Below the pieces are notes generated by a model. The model did no database searches. It was not told the origin of the DNA and was given only the letters and a program-made list of their open reading frames with translations. A stretch of 64,000 nt of DNA from Rhizobium sp. FKY42 (lineage in GTDB: Bacteria > Pseudomonadota > Alphaproteobacteria > Rhizobiales > Rhizobiaceae), in NCBI RefSeq assembly GCF_005222835.1, contig NZ_STGA01000029.1, positions 372,001-436,000 on the forward strand. The letters run 5' to 3'. Below, piece by piece: positions 1-7,419 of the stretch (its first letter is position 1; each line of letters opens with the position of its first letter). Made by a program: the position numbers and the translations under genes.

Positions 1-1
1 G

Positions 2-205
2 GCCAATATCTGGAACAGCCGGGGTGCGGCGGCGCGACAGGATGCCATGAGCGGCCTTCGCGATTACACCCTGCGTTTTGCCGATGAGACGGCTTTGACA
101 AATGCGCTGGCGGCGCTGGAAAAGCTGGAAATTCCCACCAGCAAAACCGCCTCCGGCTGGACGCTGAAAGACCCGTGGGGGATCGGGCTTAATCTTGCTC
201 ACTGA
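2..205 (+). CDS. VOC (glyoxalase/CatE-like) protein, C-terminal fragment
   Basis: An open frame enters from the left edge of the window and stops with TGA at 203-205, giving 67 residues. It begins ANIWNSRGAA and ends DPWGIGLNLAH. The NIWNSRGA segment followed by a final DPWG strand is typical of the last betaalphabetabetabeta unit of catechol-2,3-dioxygenase (CatE)-like members of the vicinal-oxygen-chelate superfamily. The N-terminal part and most metal ligands lie outside the window, so enzymatic function cannot be judged. The family assignment rests on short C-terminal motifs only. Confidence 0.6.
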   Translation, partial: ANIWNSRGAAARQDAMSGLRDYTLRFADETALTNALAALEKLEIPTSKTASGWTLKDPWGIGLNLAH

Positions 206-281
206 AAGGTGATCCGTTCACCCACCAGCTGGAACCTGTCCCCTGTTTGTGCGTTGAAGGCCATCATTCAGGGGGTTTTTC

Positions 282-1448
282 ATGGGAACGACAGTGGCCG
301 GTCAAAGCCGGCAGAATGCCCGCCACAAACGGCAGGTTCTGGAACACGAGGCTGCGCGGCAGGACGAGCTGGCGGTTTACAACAATGACACGACCGAGTT
401 CTCCCCCCTCGGTCGCGAGGCGCTGGAGGTGGCCAAAGCCTGGGCGGTGATCGGCATTTTCCTGATCATCGGCTTTGCTGTCGTGCAGCACCTTTCGCTG
501 ATCCTGAAGCCGGTGACACTGGCAATCGTTGTGGGCATGATCCTTGGCATGGTGGCCGAGCGCATGGGCCAATACGGGATTCCGCGCTTTGGCATTGCCT
601 TCATTCTCTCCAGTCTCGTGATGGTGTCGATCTTCCTGATCGTCAATGCGCTCGCTGAACCCGTTGCGACCTTCGTCCAGTCAGGCCCGACGATCGTGGA
701 GCAGGCGCTTGCCCGCATCACGCCCTTTCTCGAACAGCATCACTGGCTGAACATTACGCCAGCGACCTTCGAGACCGGTCCGATGTCCATGGAAAAGCTG
801 ATGGAAAACAGCACCAATATTCTGGGCGTCCTGTCCTCCAGCGTCACACCGGCCATCATTCAGGCGCTCATCTTCTTTGCGGGCCTTCTGCTGTTTCTCT
901 ATGGTCGGCTGAAACTACGCCGCGCCATCATCATGGCTTTTCCGTCCCGCCGCCAGCGTTTGCTGACGATCCGCATCCTGAACGCGGTCGAGGAGGTTCT
1001 GGGCTATTACTTCGCGACAGCCAGCCTCATCTATCTCGGTCTCGGCGTAGTCATGACGCTGATCGCCTATTTCGGCGGCCTCTCCATGCCCATCCTGTGG
1101 GGTATTTTCGCCTTTCTCTCCAGCTTCGTGCCCTATCTCGGCATCACGCTGATGACGCTTTCCGTTGCTGTGGCGGGCGTTCTTTCGCATGATACGCTGC
1201 TGATCGGGCTTCTTCCGGCCTTTGCTTTCTTCACCATTCACCTGATCATGGAGAACCTGCTGTTTCCGGCGGTCATGGGTCGGCAATGGGAAATCAACCC
1301 CTTCCTCGTCTTCATCGCCATCCTGTTCTGGACCTGGATGTGGGGCGCGATTGGAGCGATGCTGGCCCTGCCACTCTCGCTGATCGTGATGACGATTGCG
1401 CAGGAACTCTTTCCCGAACGCAAGACGGTGCCGCAACTGCCGGGGTAA
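282..1448 (+). CDS. AI-2E family transporter (permease)
   Basis: This 388-residue integral membrane protein has an N-terminal cytosolic stretch of about 50 residues followed by roughly eight hydrophobic helices. The arrangement is that of the AI-2E/PerM family: paired helices near residues 55-90, one near 105-130, a polar loop to about 190, then a helix cluster at 190-370. The late motif with NPFLVFIAILFWTWMWGAIG is family-typical. The family includes TqsA (AI-2 export) and Na+/H+ antiporter-like members, so the substrate cannot be read from sequence. The ATG is preceded by a G-rich Shine-Dalgarno sequence around 270. It stands alone, convergent with the DUF930 gene. Confidence 0.85.
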   Translation: MGTTVAGQSRQNARHKRQVLEHEAARQDELAVYNNDTTEFSPLGREALEVAKAWAVIGIFLIIGFAVVQHLSLILKPVTLAIVVGMILGMVAERMGQYGIPRFGIAFILSSLVMVSIFLIVNALAEPVATFVQSGPTIVEQALARITPFLEQHHWLNITPATFETGPMSMEKLMENSTNILGVLSSSVTPAIIQALIFFAGLLLFLYGRLKLRRAIIMAFPSRRQRLLTIRILNAVEEVLGYYFATASLIYLGLGVVMTLIAYFGGLSMPILWGIFAFLSSFVPYLGITLMTLSVAVAGVLSHDTLLIGLLPAFAFFTIHLIMENLLFPAVMGRQWEINPFLVFIAILFWTWMWGAIGAMLALPLSLIVMTIAQELFPERKTVPQLPG

Positions 1449-1458
1449 ACACCCCGGC
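1439..1458. terminator. Possible hairpin between convergent genes
   Basis: A 7-bp GC stem (1439-1445 GCCGGGG with 1452-1458 CCCCGGC, loop of 6) overlaps the permease stop codon. No T-run follows on either strand, so it is only a weak terminator candidate. Confidence 0.3.
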
Positions 1459-1464
1459 GCCATC

Positions 1465-1860
1465 TCAGTTGTAGAGGTAGTATTCGCCCCAGTCCTCACG
1501 CGGAACCTTGGAACCGACCTTGTAATCGAAGGACTGGATGGTGAGGCCATCCTCCGCTGTCTTGCATTTGTATTTCAGGCGATACCAATCGCCCGCGCTG
1601 CGGAAAACGGCGCCGGGGGCTCTGAGCAGGCCTTCAGTTTCCTCCGTATCGGCAAAGGTATAGGCAATCACCTTGTCTGGCTTGTAACCCTCGCCCTGCT
1701 TCGCAATCCGGCTCATGGCTTCGATATCGCAGCGCTGTTCGCGCCGTTCATCCGGGGTCAGGCGATCCAGTTGGCGGATGATGCTGTCATCGAGAGCGTG
1801 GGCTGGTAGGCTCGCCGCACCGGTCAGAACCAGTGCCGCGGCAGTCATGGTTTTTATCAT
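1465..1860 (-). CDS. DUF930 domain protein, exported
   Basis: A 131-residue protein starting MIKTMTAAALVLTG with a Sec signal peptide ending near SLPAHA. The mature part begins LDDSIIRQLDRLTPDERREQ and carries the RCDIEAMSRI and PDKVIAYTF segments that define DUF930, a rhizobial family of unknown function. I chose the ATG at 1860 over in-frame ATGs upstream (1929, 1872) because it puts the signal peptide at the N-terminus. Two cysteines (RCDIEA and KYKCK) could form a disulfide after export. No operon partner is visible. Confidence 0.8.
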   Translation of the reverse strand: MIKTMTAAALVLTGAASLPAHALDDSIIRQLDRLTPDERREQRCDIEAMSRIAKQGEGYKPDKVIAYTFADTEETEGLLRAPGAVFRSAGDWYRLKYKCKTAEDGLTIQSFDYKVGSKVPREDWGEYYLYN

Positions 1861-2064
1861 GTCGGTTTCCATCCAATATGACTCGGACGGGCCGGAAACT
1901 AGGCAAGCGACCCCCGCTTGGCTACCCATCGGACTGCAAAAATGTAAAATGTGATCAGGTTTTGGCGCGGGCGTCGGCTGAAAGCACGCGGGATGCCCGC
2001 TTGTTATGACGCGATGTTCCGCCTATCTCTGGGGCACATTCACATTGATGCCGGAGACTGCCCG

Positions 2065-4170
2065 TTGGCCTATACACGCAAAGCCTTTTCCAACCTTCCT
2101 TCAGCGCCTGTTGCACCCAAGAAGCCAAAGACGGACACCCGCCACGGCGTGACGCGCACGGATGACTATGCCTGGTTCCGCGCCGACAACTGGCAGGCGA
2201 TGTTCAAGGATACATCCATTCTCGACCCGCAGATCCGGGCACATCTGGAGGCGGAGAACGCCTATATGGAGGCGGCGCTGGGCGATACGGCAGAGCTTCA
2301 GAAGCAGCTGTTTGCCGAAATGAAGGGTCGCATCAAGGAAGACGACAGCTCCATTCCAGTGAAAGACGGGCCTTATGCCTATGGCACACTGTTTGTGACC
2401 GGCGGCGAGCAGCCGCATTATTTTCGGACCCCCCGCGATGGCGGCGAACGGCATGTGATGCTGGATGGCGACAAGGAAGCGGCGGGCAAGGATTACTTCC
2501 GTCTGGGTGGTCTTGGGCAAAACAGCGACCACAGCCACGGCATCTGGGGCTATGACGACAAGGGTTCGGAATATTTCACGCTACGGGTGCGCAATCTCGA
2601 GACTGGGGAAGATCTTGCCGATGTGGTGGAAAACACATCCGGCGGCGGGGCGTGGGCGCCCGATGGCAAGAGCTTCTTCTATACGCTGCAGGACGAGAAC
2701 CACCGCCCCTCCAAGGTCTTCCACCACATCATCGGCCAGCCGCAATCTGCCGACCGGCTGGTGTATGAGGAGAAGGATCCCGGCTTCTTCATGGGGGTTG
2801 GCGGCTCTCTACTCGATGATTTCATCTTCATCGACATTCACGACCACGAAACTTCCGAATACCGCATCCTGTCCACCAAGGACCTGACAGCCGAGCCAAG
2901 ACTGGTGGCCGAGCGCGAGGAAGGCATCGAATATTCGATGACCGAGGGCGGCGATGTGTTCTACATCCTGACGAATGACGGCGACGCCAAGGATTTCAAG
3001 ATCGTGGAAGCGCCGGTTTCGGCACCGGGCAAGGAAAACTGGACCGAGATTGTGCCGCATGAGCCAGGCCGTCTTATTCTGTCCCACGCAGCCTATGCCC
3101 GCCATCTCATCTGGCTGGAACGACGCGATGGTCTGCCACGCATTGTGGTGCGAGACCGCAAGACGGGTGAGGAACATGCGATTGCCTTCGACGAAGAGGC
3201 CTATTCGCTGGGCCTGCACGGTGCTGCGGAATATGACACCGATGTCATCCGCTTCTCCTATTCTTCCATGACGACGCCGAGCCAGCTGTTCGACTACAAC
3301 ATGGTGACCCGCGAGCGCGTGCTGTTGAAGACACAAGAAGTTCCTTCCGGCCACAACCCGGATGACTATGTCACCCGCCGCGTGATGGCCCCTGCCCATG
3401 ACGGCGAACTGGTGCCCGTTTCGCTGCTTTACCGCAAGGATACGGTTCTGGATGGCTCGGCGCCCTGCCTGCTCTACGGCTATGGCGCCTATGGCGTTAC
3501 GATTCCCGCTTCCTTCTCCACCAATGCGCTGTCGCTGGCGGATCGCGGCTTCGTCTATGCCATTGCCCATATTCGCGGTGGCAAGGACAAGGGCTTTGCC
3601 TGGTACGAAGACGGCAAGATGAAGAAGAAGCAGAACACCTTCAAGGACTTCATTTCTGCGGCCGATCATCTGGTGAAGGAAGGCTTCACCAGCTTTGACA
3701 ACATTATTGCCGAAGGTGGTTCGGCTGGCGGCATGCTGATGGGCGCGATTGCCAATATGGCGCCGGAGAAGTTCGCCGGAATCATCGCCGCCGTGCCTTT
3801 CGTCGATGTGCTGAACACCATGCTGGACGACACCCTGCCGCTGACGCCGCCGGAATGGCCGGAATGGGGCAACCCGATCGAGTCGGAAGAGGAATATAAC
3901 TGGATCGCCGCCTATTCCCCTTACGACAATGTGGGTAACAAACCCTACCCGCCGATCCTCGCCATCTCCGGTCTTACCGATCCGCGCGTGACCTATTGGG
4001 AGCCGACGAAGTGGATTGCCCGCCTGCGTGCCACCGCGCCGGACGCCGGACCTTATCTCTTGAAAACCAACATGGCGGCAGGCCATGGCGGCAAATCCGG
4101 TCGTTTCCAGCGGCTGGAAGAAATCGCCTTCGAATATGCCTTCGCCATCAAGGTTGCAGGCAAGATGTGA
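2065..4170 (+). CDS. S9A family oligopeptidase (PtrB/oligopeptidase B-like)
   Basis: A serine peptidase of about 701 residues. The N-terminal two thirds forms the beta-propeller (HGVTRTDDYAWFRA near the start is typical of S9A) and the C-terminal alpha/beta-hydrolase domain carries the nucleophile in GGSAGG (Ser about residue 553), an Asp in LTDPRV (about 639) and His in AGHGG (about 674). Such enzymes cleave short peptides after basic or proline residues in the cytoplasm. The start is uncertain. A TTG at 2065 with GGAG nine bases upstream gives the usual family length. An ATG at 2014 and a GTG at 1951 extend it with residues unlike the family N-terminus. The 3' end is intact and abuts the AT-rich island. 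Confidence 0.85.
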   Translation: MAYTRKAFSNLPSAPVAPKKPKTDTRHGVTRTDDYAWFRADNWQAMFKDTSILDPQIRAHLEAENAYMEAALGDTAELQKQLFAEMKGRIKEDDSSIPVKDGPYAYGTLFVTGGEQPHYFRTPRDGGERHVMLDGDKEAAGKDYFRLGGLGQNSDHSHGIWGYDDKGSEYFTLRVRNLETGEDLADVVENTSGGGAWAPDGKSFFYTLQDENHRPSKVFHHIIGQPQSADRLVYEEKDPGFFMGVGGSLLDDFIFIDIHDHETSEYRILSTKDLTAEPRLVAEREEGIEYSMTEGGDVFYILTNDGDAKDFKIVEAPVSAPGKENWTEIVPHEPGRLILSHAAYARHLIWLERRDGLPRIVVRDRKTGEEHAIAFDEEAYSLGLHGAAEYDTDVIRFSYSSMTTPSQLFDYNMVTRERVLLKTQEVPSGHNPDDYVTRRVMAPAHDGELVPVSLLYRKDTVLDGSAPCLLYGYGAYGVTIPASFSTNALSLADRGFVYAIAHIRGGKDKGFAWYEDGKMKKKQNTFKDFISAADHLVKEGFTSFDNIIAEGGSAGGMLMGAIANMAPEKFAGIIAAVPFVDVLNTMLDDTLPLTPPEWPEWGNPIESEEEYNWIAAYSPYDNVGNKPYPPILAISGLTDPRVTYWEPTKWIARLRATAPDAGPYLLKTNMAAGHGGKSGRFQRLEEIAFEYAFAIKVAGKM

Positions 4171-4226
4171 GGAGCTTCAGCTTGGAGCAAGGCTACGTGA
4201 TCAATTTGTCAAAGAAGGAGTAATCA

Positions 4227-4886
4227 ATGCAGAACACCTCTCACGCTGTTATGGCTCAACGTTTCGAGCCCAAAGATAGTGCAGATGATTTCCCGACACC
4301 TCCTTGGGCAACACGTGCGTTGATTGAGCACATCATCGGAACTCATAATGTAGAAGGGATGAGTTGCCTGGAGCCTGCGGCTGGTAGAGGTTACATGGCG
4401 AATCCATTGAACGAATACTTCGTAAAGGTTGAAGCTGCGGATGCTCATCCCTACGGCTTCTGTCAGGTAAAAGACTTCCTTAAATACCCTTATGAAGCCC
4501 AATCACATGATTGGGTCATCACGAACCCACCATTTCGGCTTGCGGAACAGTTCGTGGAACGCGCTCGTTTCGTCGCCCGCCGTGGGTTCGCCATACTTGC
4601 TCGAACTGTATTCTTGGAAAGTGTGGGGCGGTACGAAGGTATTTTTCGATCCACCCCACCGACTATCTTTGCTCAGTTCTCAGAACGCGTTCCGATGGTA
4701 AAGGGCCGTGTGGATCCTAAAGCATCCACTGCAACTGGTTATGGATGGTTTGTATGGCTTCAAGGTAAAAATCATCCCTCCACGGAATTGAAGTGGATTC
4801 CACCATGCCGAAAAGCATTGGAAAGGCCCGGCGATTACCGTAATGCTCAGATTAGCTCGCTGCCTTCTTTATTCCCAGAGATGTAA
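4227..4886 (+). CDS. DNA adenine methyltransferase-like protein (phage type)
   Basis: A 219-residue class I SAM-dependent methyltransferase. Motif I is EPAAGRGYM (about residues 49-57) and the catalytic motif IV is NPPF (about 100-103), the signature of amino-methylating (N6-A/N4-C) DNA methyltransferases. The small size, early motif order and lack of a large target-recognition domain resemble phage or mobile-element enzymes. AAGGAG lies six bases before the ATG. The gene is clearly more AT-rich than its neighbours, with codons such as TCA, GTA and TTA frequent, which suggests recent acquisition. It converges on, and overlaps by 35 bp, the winged-helix gene. No full-size restriction enzyme is present. 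Confidence 0.75.
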   Translation: MQNTSHAVMAQRFEPKDSADDFPTPPWATRALIEHIIGTHNVEGMSCLEPAAGRGYMANPLNEYFVKVEAADAHPYGFCQVKDFLKYPYEAQSHDWVITNPPFRLAEQFVERARFVARRGFAILARTVFLESVGRYEGIFRSTPPTIFAQFSERVPMVKGRVDPKASTATGYGWFVWLQGKNHPSTELKWIPPCRKALERPGDYRNAQISSLPSLFPEM

Positions 4887-5160
4887 TCCTCAGTCCACCA
4901 GGAATACCGACAAGATACCCCTTAGAAATATAGTTGTTTGGGGATTTGGCATGAGACCTAATATTTCTGACGCGCTGCTCCCACAACGATTCGCCTAGAC
5001 GTTTTTTAGACATCTTCAGGTCGACAGGTGTCAGCGTGATGTACTTCGGAATCAGATATAATAATCTTGCAAAATTAGCCTCACCATTCGGCTCCCCAGC
5101 CAAAATCTTAATTACAACCTGGGAAATTTCCGCTTCTGAAGTTCTCTTTGTGCTACTCAA
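4852..5160 (-). CDS. Small winged-helix protein, possibly Mrr-N-like
   Basis: A 102-residue basic protein starting at TTG 5160 with GAGGA at a normal distance upstream. The C-terminal part (ISKGYLVGIPGGLRITSLGIKKA) has the wing-like RIT..G pattern seen in the N-terminal winged-helix domain of Mrr-type restriction proteins and in related DNA-binding modules. There is no nuclease motif. It is AT-rich like the adjoining methyltransferase, and their 3' ends overlap, so they probably arrived together. It could be a fragment of a larger restriction or regulatory protein. The fold assignment is tentative. Confidence 0.5.
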   Translation of the reverse strand: MSSTKRTSEAEISQVVIKILAGEPNGEANFARLLYLIPKYITLTPVDLKMSKKRLGESLWEQRVRNIRSHAKSPNNYISKGYLVGIPGGLRITSLGIKKAAS

Positions 5161-5291
5161 GCCGTTTTCCTCACTAGCTGCTAAAGTATTATGCGCCCTC
5201 CCAAATAGGTTGTATATAATTCGGTTTCAATACTGCTACTGAACGCAATGGTCGCAATTTCTAGATTCTATTTAAGATTGCAATCTATAAA

Positions 5292-5322
5292 CCTGATCCA
5301 CCCCTCAAAATGGCGGATCAGG
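5292..5322 (-). terminator. Terminator of the PepSY gene
   Basis: The stem CCTGATCC (5292-5299) pairs perfectly with GGATCAGG (5315-5322) and is extended by two more pairs after one mismatch. On the minus strand it lies 23 bp after the PepSY stop codon and is followed by TTTATAG. It also marks the right edge of the AT-rich island. Confidence 0.6.
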
Positions 5323-5344
5323 TGCGAAGCCTAACTGGAATTAA

Positions 5345-6805
5345 CTACTCCGCAGGTGCTGCCTGCAATCTGCGGCCTGCCCGGCGGGATTTATCAAGCC
5401 TCCAGCGGACGAGATCCACCACCACGAAGGCCAGCAGGCTGAGCCCCATCAGCGGCAGGGCGAAGCCCAGCGCCACGCCCACGACCAGCACGCCGAGCTT
5501 TGCGGGAAAGCCCAGATAAAGCCAGGATTGCGCGAGTGTGCGGGCGGGCGCACCGGCTGGCGGGCGACGTTTCCACCACATGGCATAACCATAGACGATG
5601 GAGACCGAGAGTGCCGATCCAATAAGCGCAATGACAATCTGGTTCAGGACACCGAACTTGATGCCCATGTGCAGATCAATGCCCCAGCGGATGAGCTTCG
5701 GCACGATGGTGAAGGTGGCGAAATCGGCGCGGCTCGTCACCGTCATGTTGCGTGGATCAACCGCCACCGTATCCACCTGCGTGGGGGTAGAGCGGTCATA
5801 TTCGCGCACCATCCAGGCCTTGTCCGCCGATTTCGACGGGCGGATTTCCACCAGCGGACTGTCGATGATACCGGAGGATTTGGCCGTGGCCAGAACCTGA
5901 TCGATCTGCGTTGCCGGATCGGGAACACCCGCGCTGACGGGTGCCGTGCTGGCCTTGCCATGATCGGCATGCGCCGAATGATCCGCATGGGCTGCATGAC
6001 CGGCGGCGGCGGGCGCGGCGGCGGCTTCCAGCTTCAGCGAAACGGAGGGTGTTTCCCACGCCAGGGACTTGCGCAGAGCGGTGATATTGTCGCCGGCATA
6101 TTTGGACCAGGTCAGACCGGTTGCCGAGAGGAACAGAAGGCCGATGCCGATCCACAACCCGATGGTGGTGTGAACCCGGCGCAGGCCAGCGGTTTTTCCG
6201 TCTCTCGTGCTCGTCTGAACGGAATCTGTCCCACGCCGCCAGAACCACAGCAGGAAACCGCCGATGGTGGCAATCCACAGCCATGAGGCAGCCAGTTCGC
6301 TGTAATTGCGCCCGAAATCCCCCAGCAGCATGTTGCGGTGGAAGACATCGATGATCCAGCGAATGGGCAGGACGCCGCTGGTACCATAGACGACGAGATC
6401 GCCCTTCACATCCAGCGTGACCGGATCGACGAAGACTGCCCGCGTTTCGGAATCGCCCAGCTTGGGATCGGCAAACATCACACGCGTCGTCTTGCCTTCG
6501 GCTGTGGCAGGGCGCACTGCGAACAAGGATTTATCCGCACCATAATAGGCGCGCGCCGCATTGACCTGCGCCTCAAGGCTTTGCGGCTGACCGGAGGCGA
6601 CGCCGTTCAGATAGCTGCGATAGACATAGTTCTCGAGCTGCGGCGTCAGCACATAGGCCGTGCCGGACAGAGCCGCGACCAGAATGAACGGCCCGACAAA
6701 CAGGCCGATATAGAAATGCAGGCGGGTGAGAAAGGCGCGAAACTCGCCTCCGGTGGATGATGCAGCAGACTTCTGCGCAATCTTGCTAGGCTGTGCCGAG
6801 GTCAT
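5345..6805 (-). CDS. PepSY-associated TM-helix (PiuB-type) membrane protein
   Basis: A 486-residue inner-membrane protein. It starts with a cytosolic basic stretch, then FYIGLFVGPFILVAALSGTAYVLTPQLE, the first helix and YRSYL region typical of PepSY_TM proteins. Three further helices follow: a W-rich helix near residues 170-190, one near 215-235 and one near 380-400, with two closing helices at 435-475. A His-rich periplasmic stretch (AAGHAAHADHSAHADHG, about residues 270-287) could bind metal. Family members are iron-regulated and often sit beside siderophore receptors, where they act in ferric-siderophore reduction. Here the partner is the small Cys/His-containing membrane protein upstream. 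The ATG at 6805 is preceded by CTCC-complement GGAG-like purines. Substrate is unknown. Confidence 0.85.
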   Translation of the reverse strand: MTSAQPSKIAQKSAASSTGGEFRAFLTRLHFYIGLFVGPFILVAALSGTAYVLTPQLENYVYRSYLNGVASGQPQSLEAQVNAARAYYGADKSLFAVRPATAEGKTTRVMFADPKLGDSETRAVFVDPVTLDVKGDLVVYGTSGVLPIRWIIDVFHRNMLLGDFGRNYSELAASWLWIATIGGFLLWFWRRGTDSVQTSTRDGKTAGLRRVHTTIGLWIGIGLLFLSATGLTWSKYAGDNITALRKSLAWETPSVSLKLEAAAAPAAAGHAAHADHSAHADHGKASTAPVSAGVPDPATQIDQVLATAKSSGIIDSPLVEIRPSKSADKAWMVREYDRSTPTQVDTVAVDPRNMTVTSRADFATFTIVPKLIRWGIDLHMGIKFGVLNQIVIALIGSALSVSIVYGYAMWWKRRPPAGAPARTLAQSWLYLGFPAKLGVLVVGVALGFALPLMGLSLLAFVVVDLVRWRLDKSRRAGRRLQAAPAE

Positions 6806-6951
6806 GACCGACCTCCAGCAGAAGGAGAGACGCTATCAACGAGACTGGCGCAGAATTGCGCGCGCGGACTAACGCATCCGCCTGACGGGAAAGATGACAT
6901 GATTTGCTCCATGAGCTTGAAAAGGGACGGGAAAACCCCGCGTTCAAGGCA

Positions 6952-7344
6952 TCATGAAAGCTGCGGCGGCCCTCTGGCGTGCGGCGGATGAAAGGGCTTG
7001 GCAGAAAGCGGCGTTTCTGCCTGAGCCTGCCAGACGATGGTCTGCGCCGTGGGTTCATGTGGCGGAAGAATGCGCAGGAAGCTGGCAAGGCCCGGCGCGA
7101 TACTGCAGGCCAGTTGGCACAGCGCCAGACATTGCGCCTTGCCTTCAGAACGCGCGGGGTCTTCATCCGAACCAAGACCCATATGGGTGGAACAGATGGT
7201 GAAATCGCCGTTGAGCGCCTGCACCACCATGCTTTGCTGGAAAAAGGCGCCAATGAACAGCTGGAGCACAAGCGCATAGGAGAGCAGAAGCGCCGTCAGG
7301 CTCCTGCCCAGCAAACCAGCCGGTGCTCGTTCATTCGTCCCCAT
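6952..7344 (-). CDS. Small DUF2946-like membrane protein
   Basis: A 130-residue protein starting MGTNERAPAG, with one strong hydrophobic helix (SLTALLLSYALVLQLFIGAF, about residues 14-33) that may act as a signal anchor. Downstream residues include FTICSTHMG and CLALCQLACS, a Cys-rich pattern like that of DUF2946 proteins, which cluster with copper and PepSY genes. I prefer this frame to an overlapping 163-codon reading of the same strand because it has the clear helix and motif order. It is transcribed toward the PepSY gene with a 146-bp gap, so the two may share regulation. Function is unknown, but metal handling is plausible from the company it keeps. Confidence 0.55.
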   Translation of the reverse strand: MGTNERAPAGLLGRSLTALLLSYALVLQLFIGAFFQQSMVVQALNGDFTICSTHMGLGSDEDPARSEGKAQCLALCQLACSIAPGLASFLRILPPHEPTAQTIVWQAQAETPLSAKPFHPPHARGPPQLS

Positions 7345-7419
7345 CCATCGGCATTGCCACAAGCCTGCCCAAGTGTCACGGGGGATCAACCGGTTACCCC
7401 CGCGACATTTTGCGCAGCC

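Noticed and set aside
2809..4086. Long open frame on the minus strand opposite the S9 oligopeptidase
   Set aside because: It mirrors the codon bias of the peptidase gene, whose catalytic motifs are intact. No motif or ribosome site belongs to the antisense frame.
6786..7277. 163-codon minus-strand frame overlapping the small membrane protein and the PepSY start
   Set aside because: It lacks a signal or helix pattern, while the overlapping 130-codon frame has both a helix and Cys motifs.
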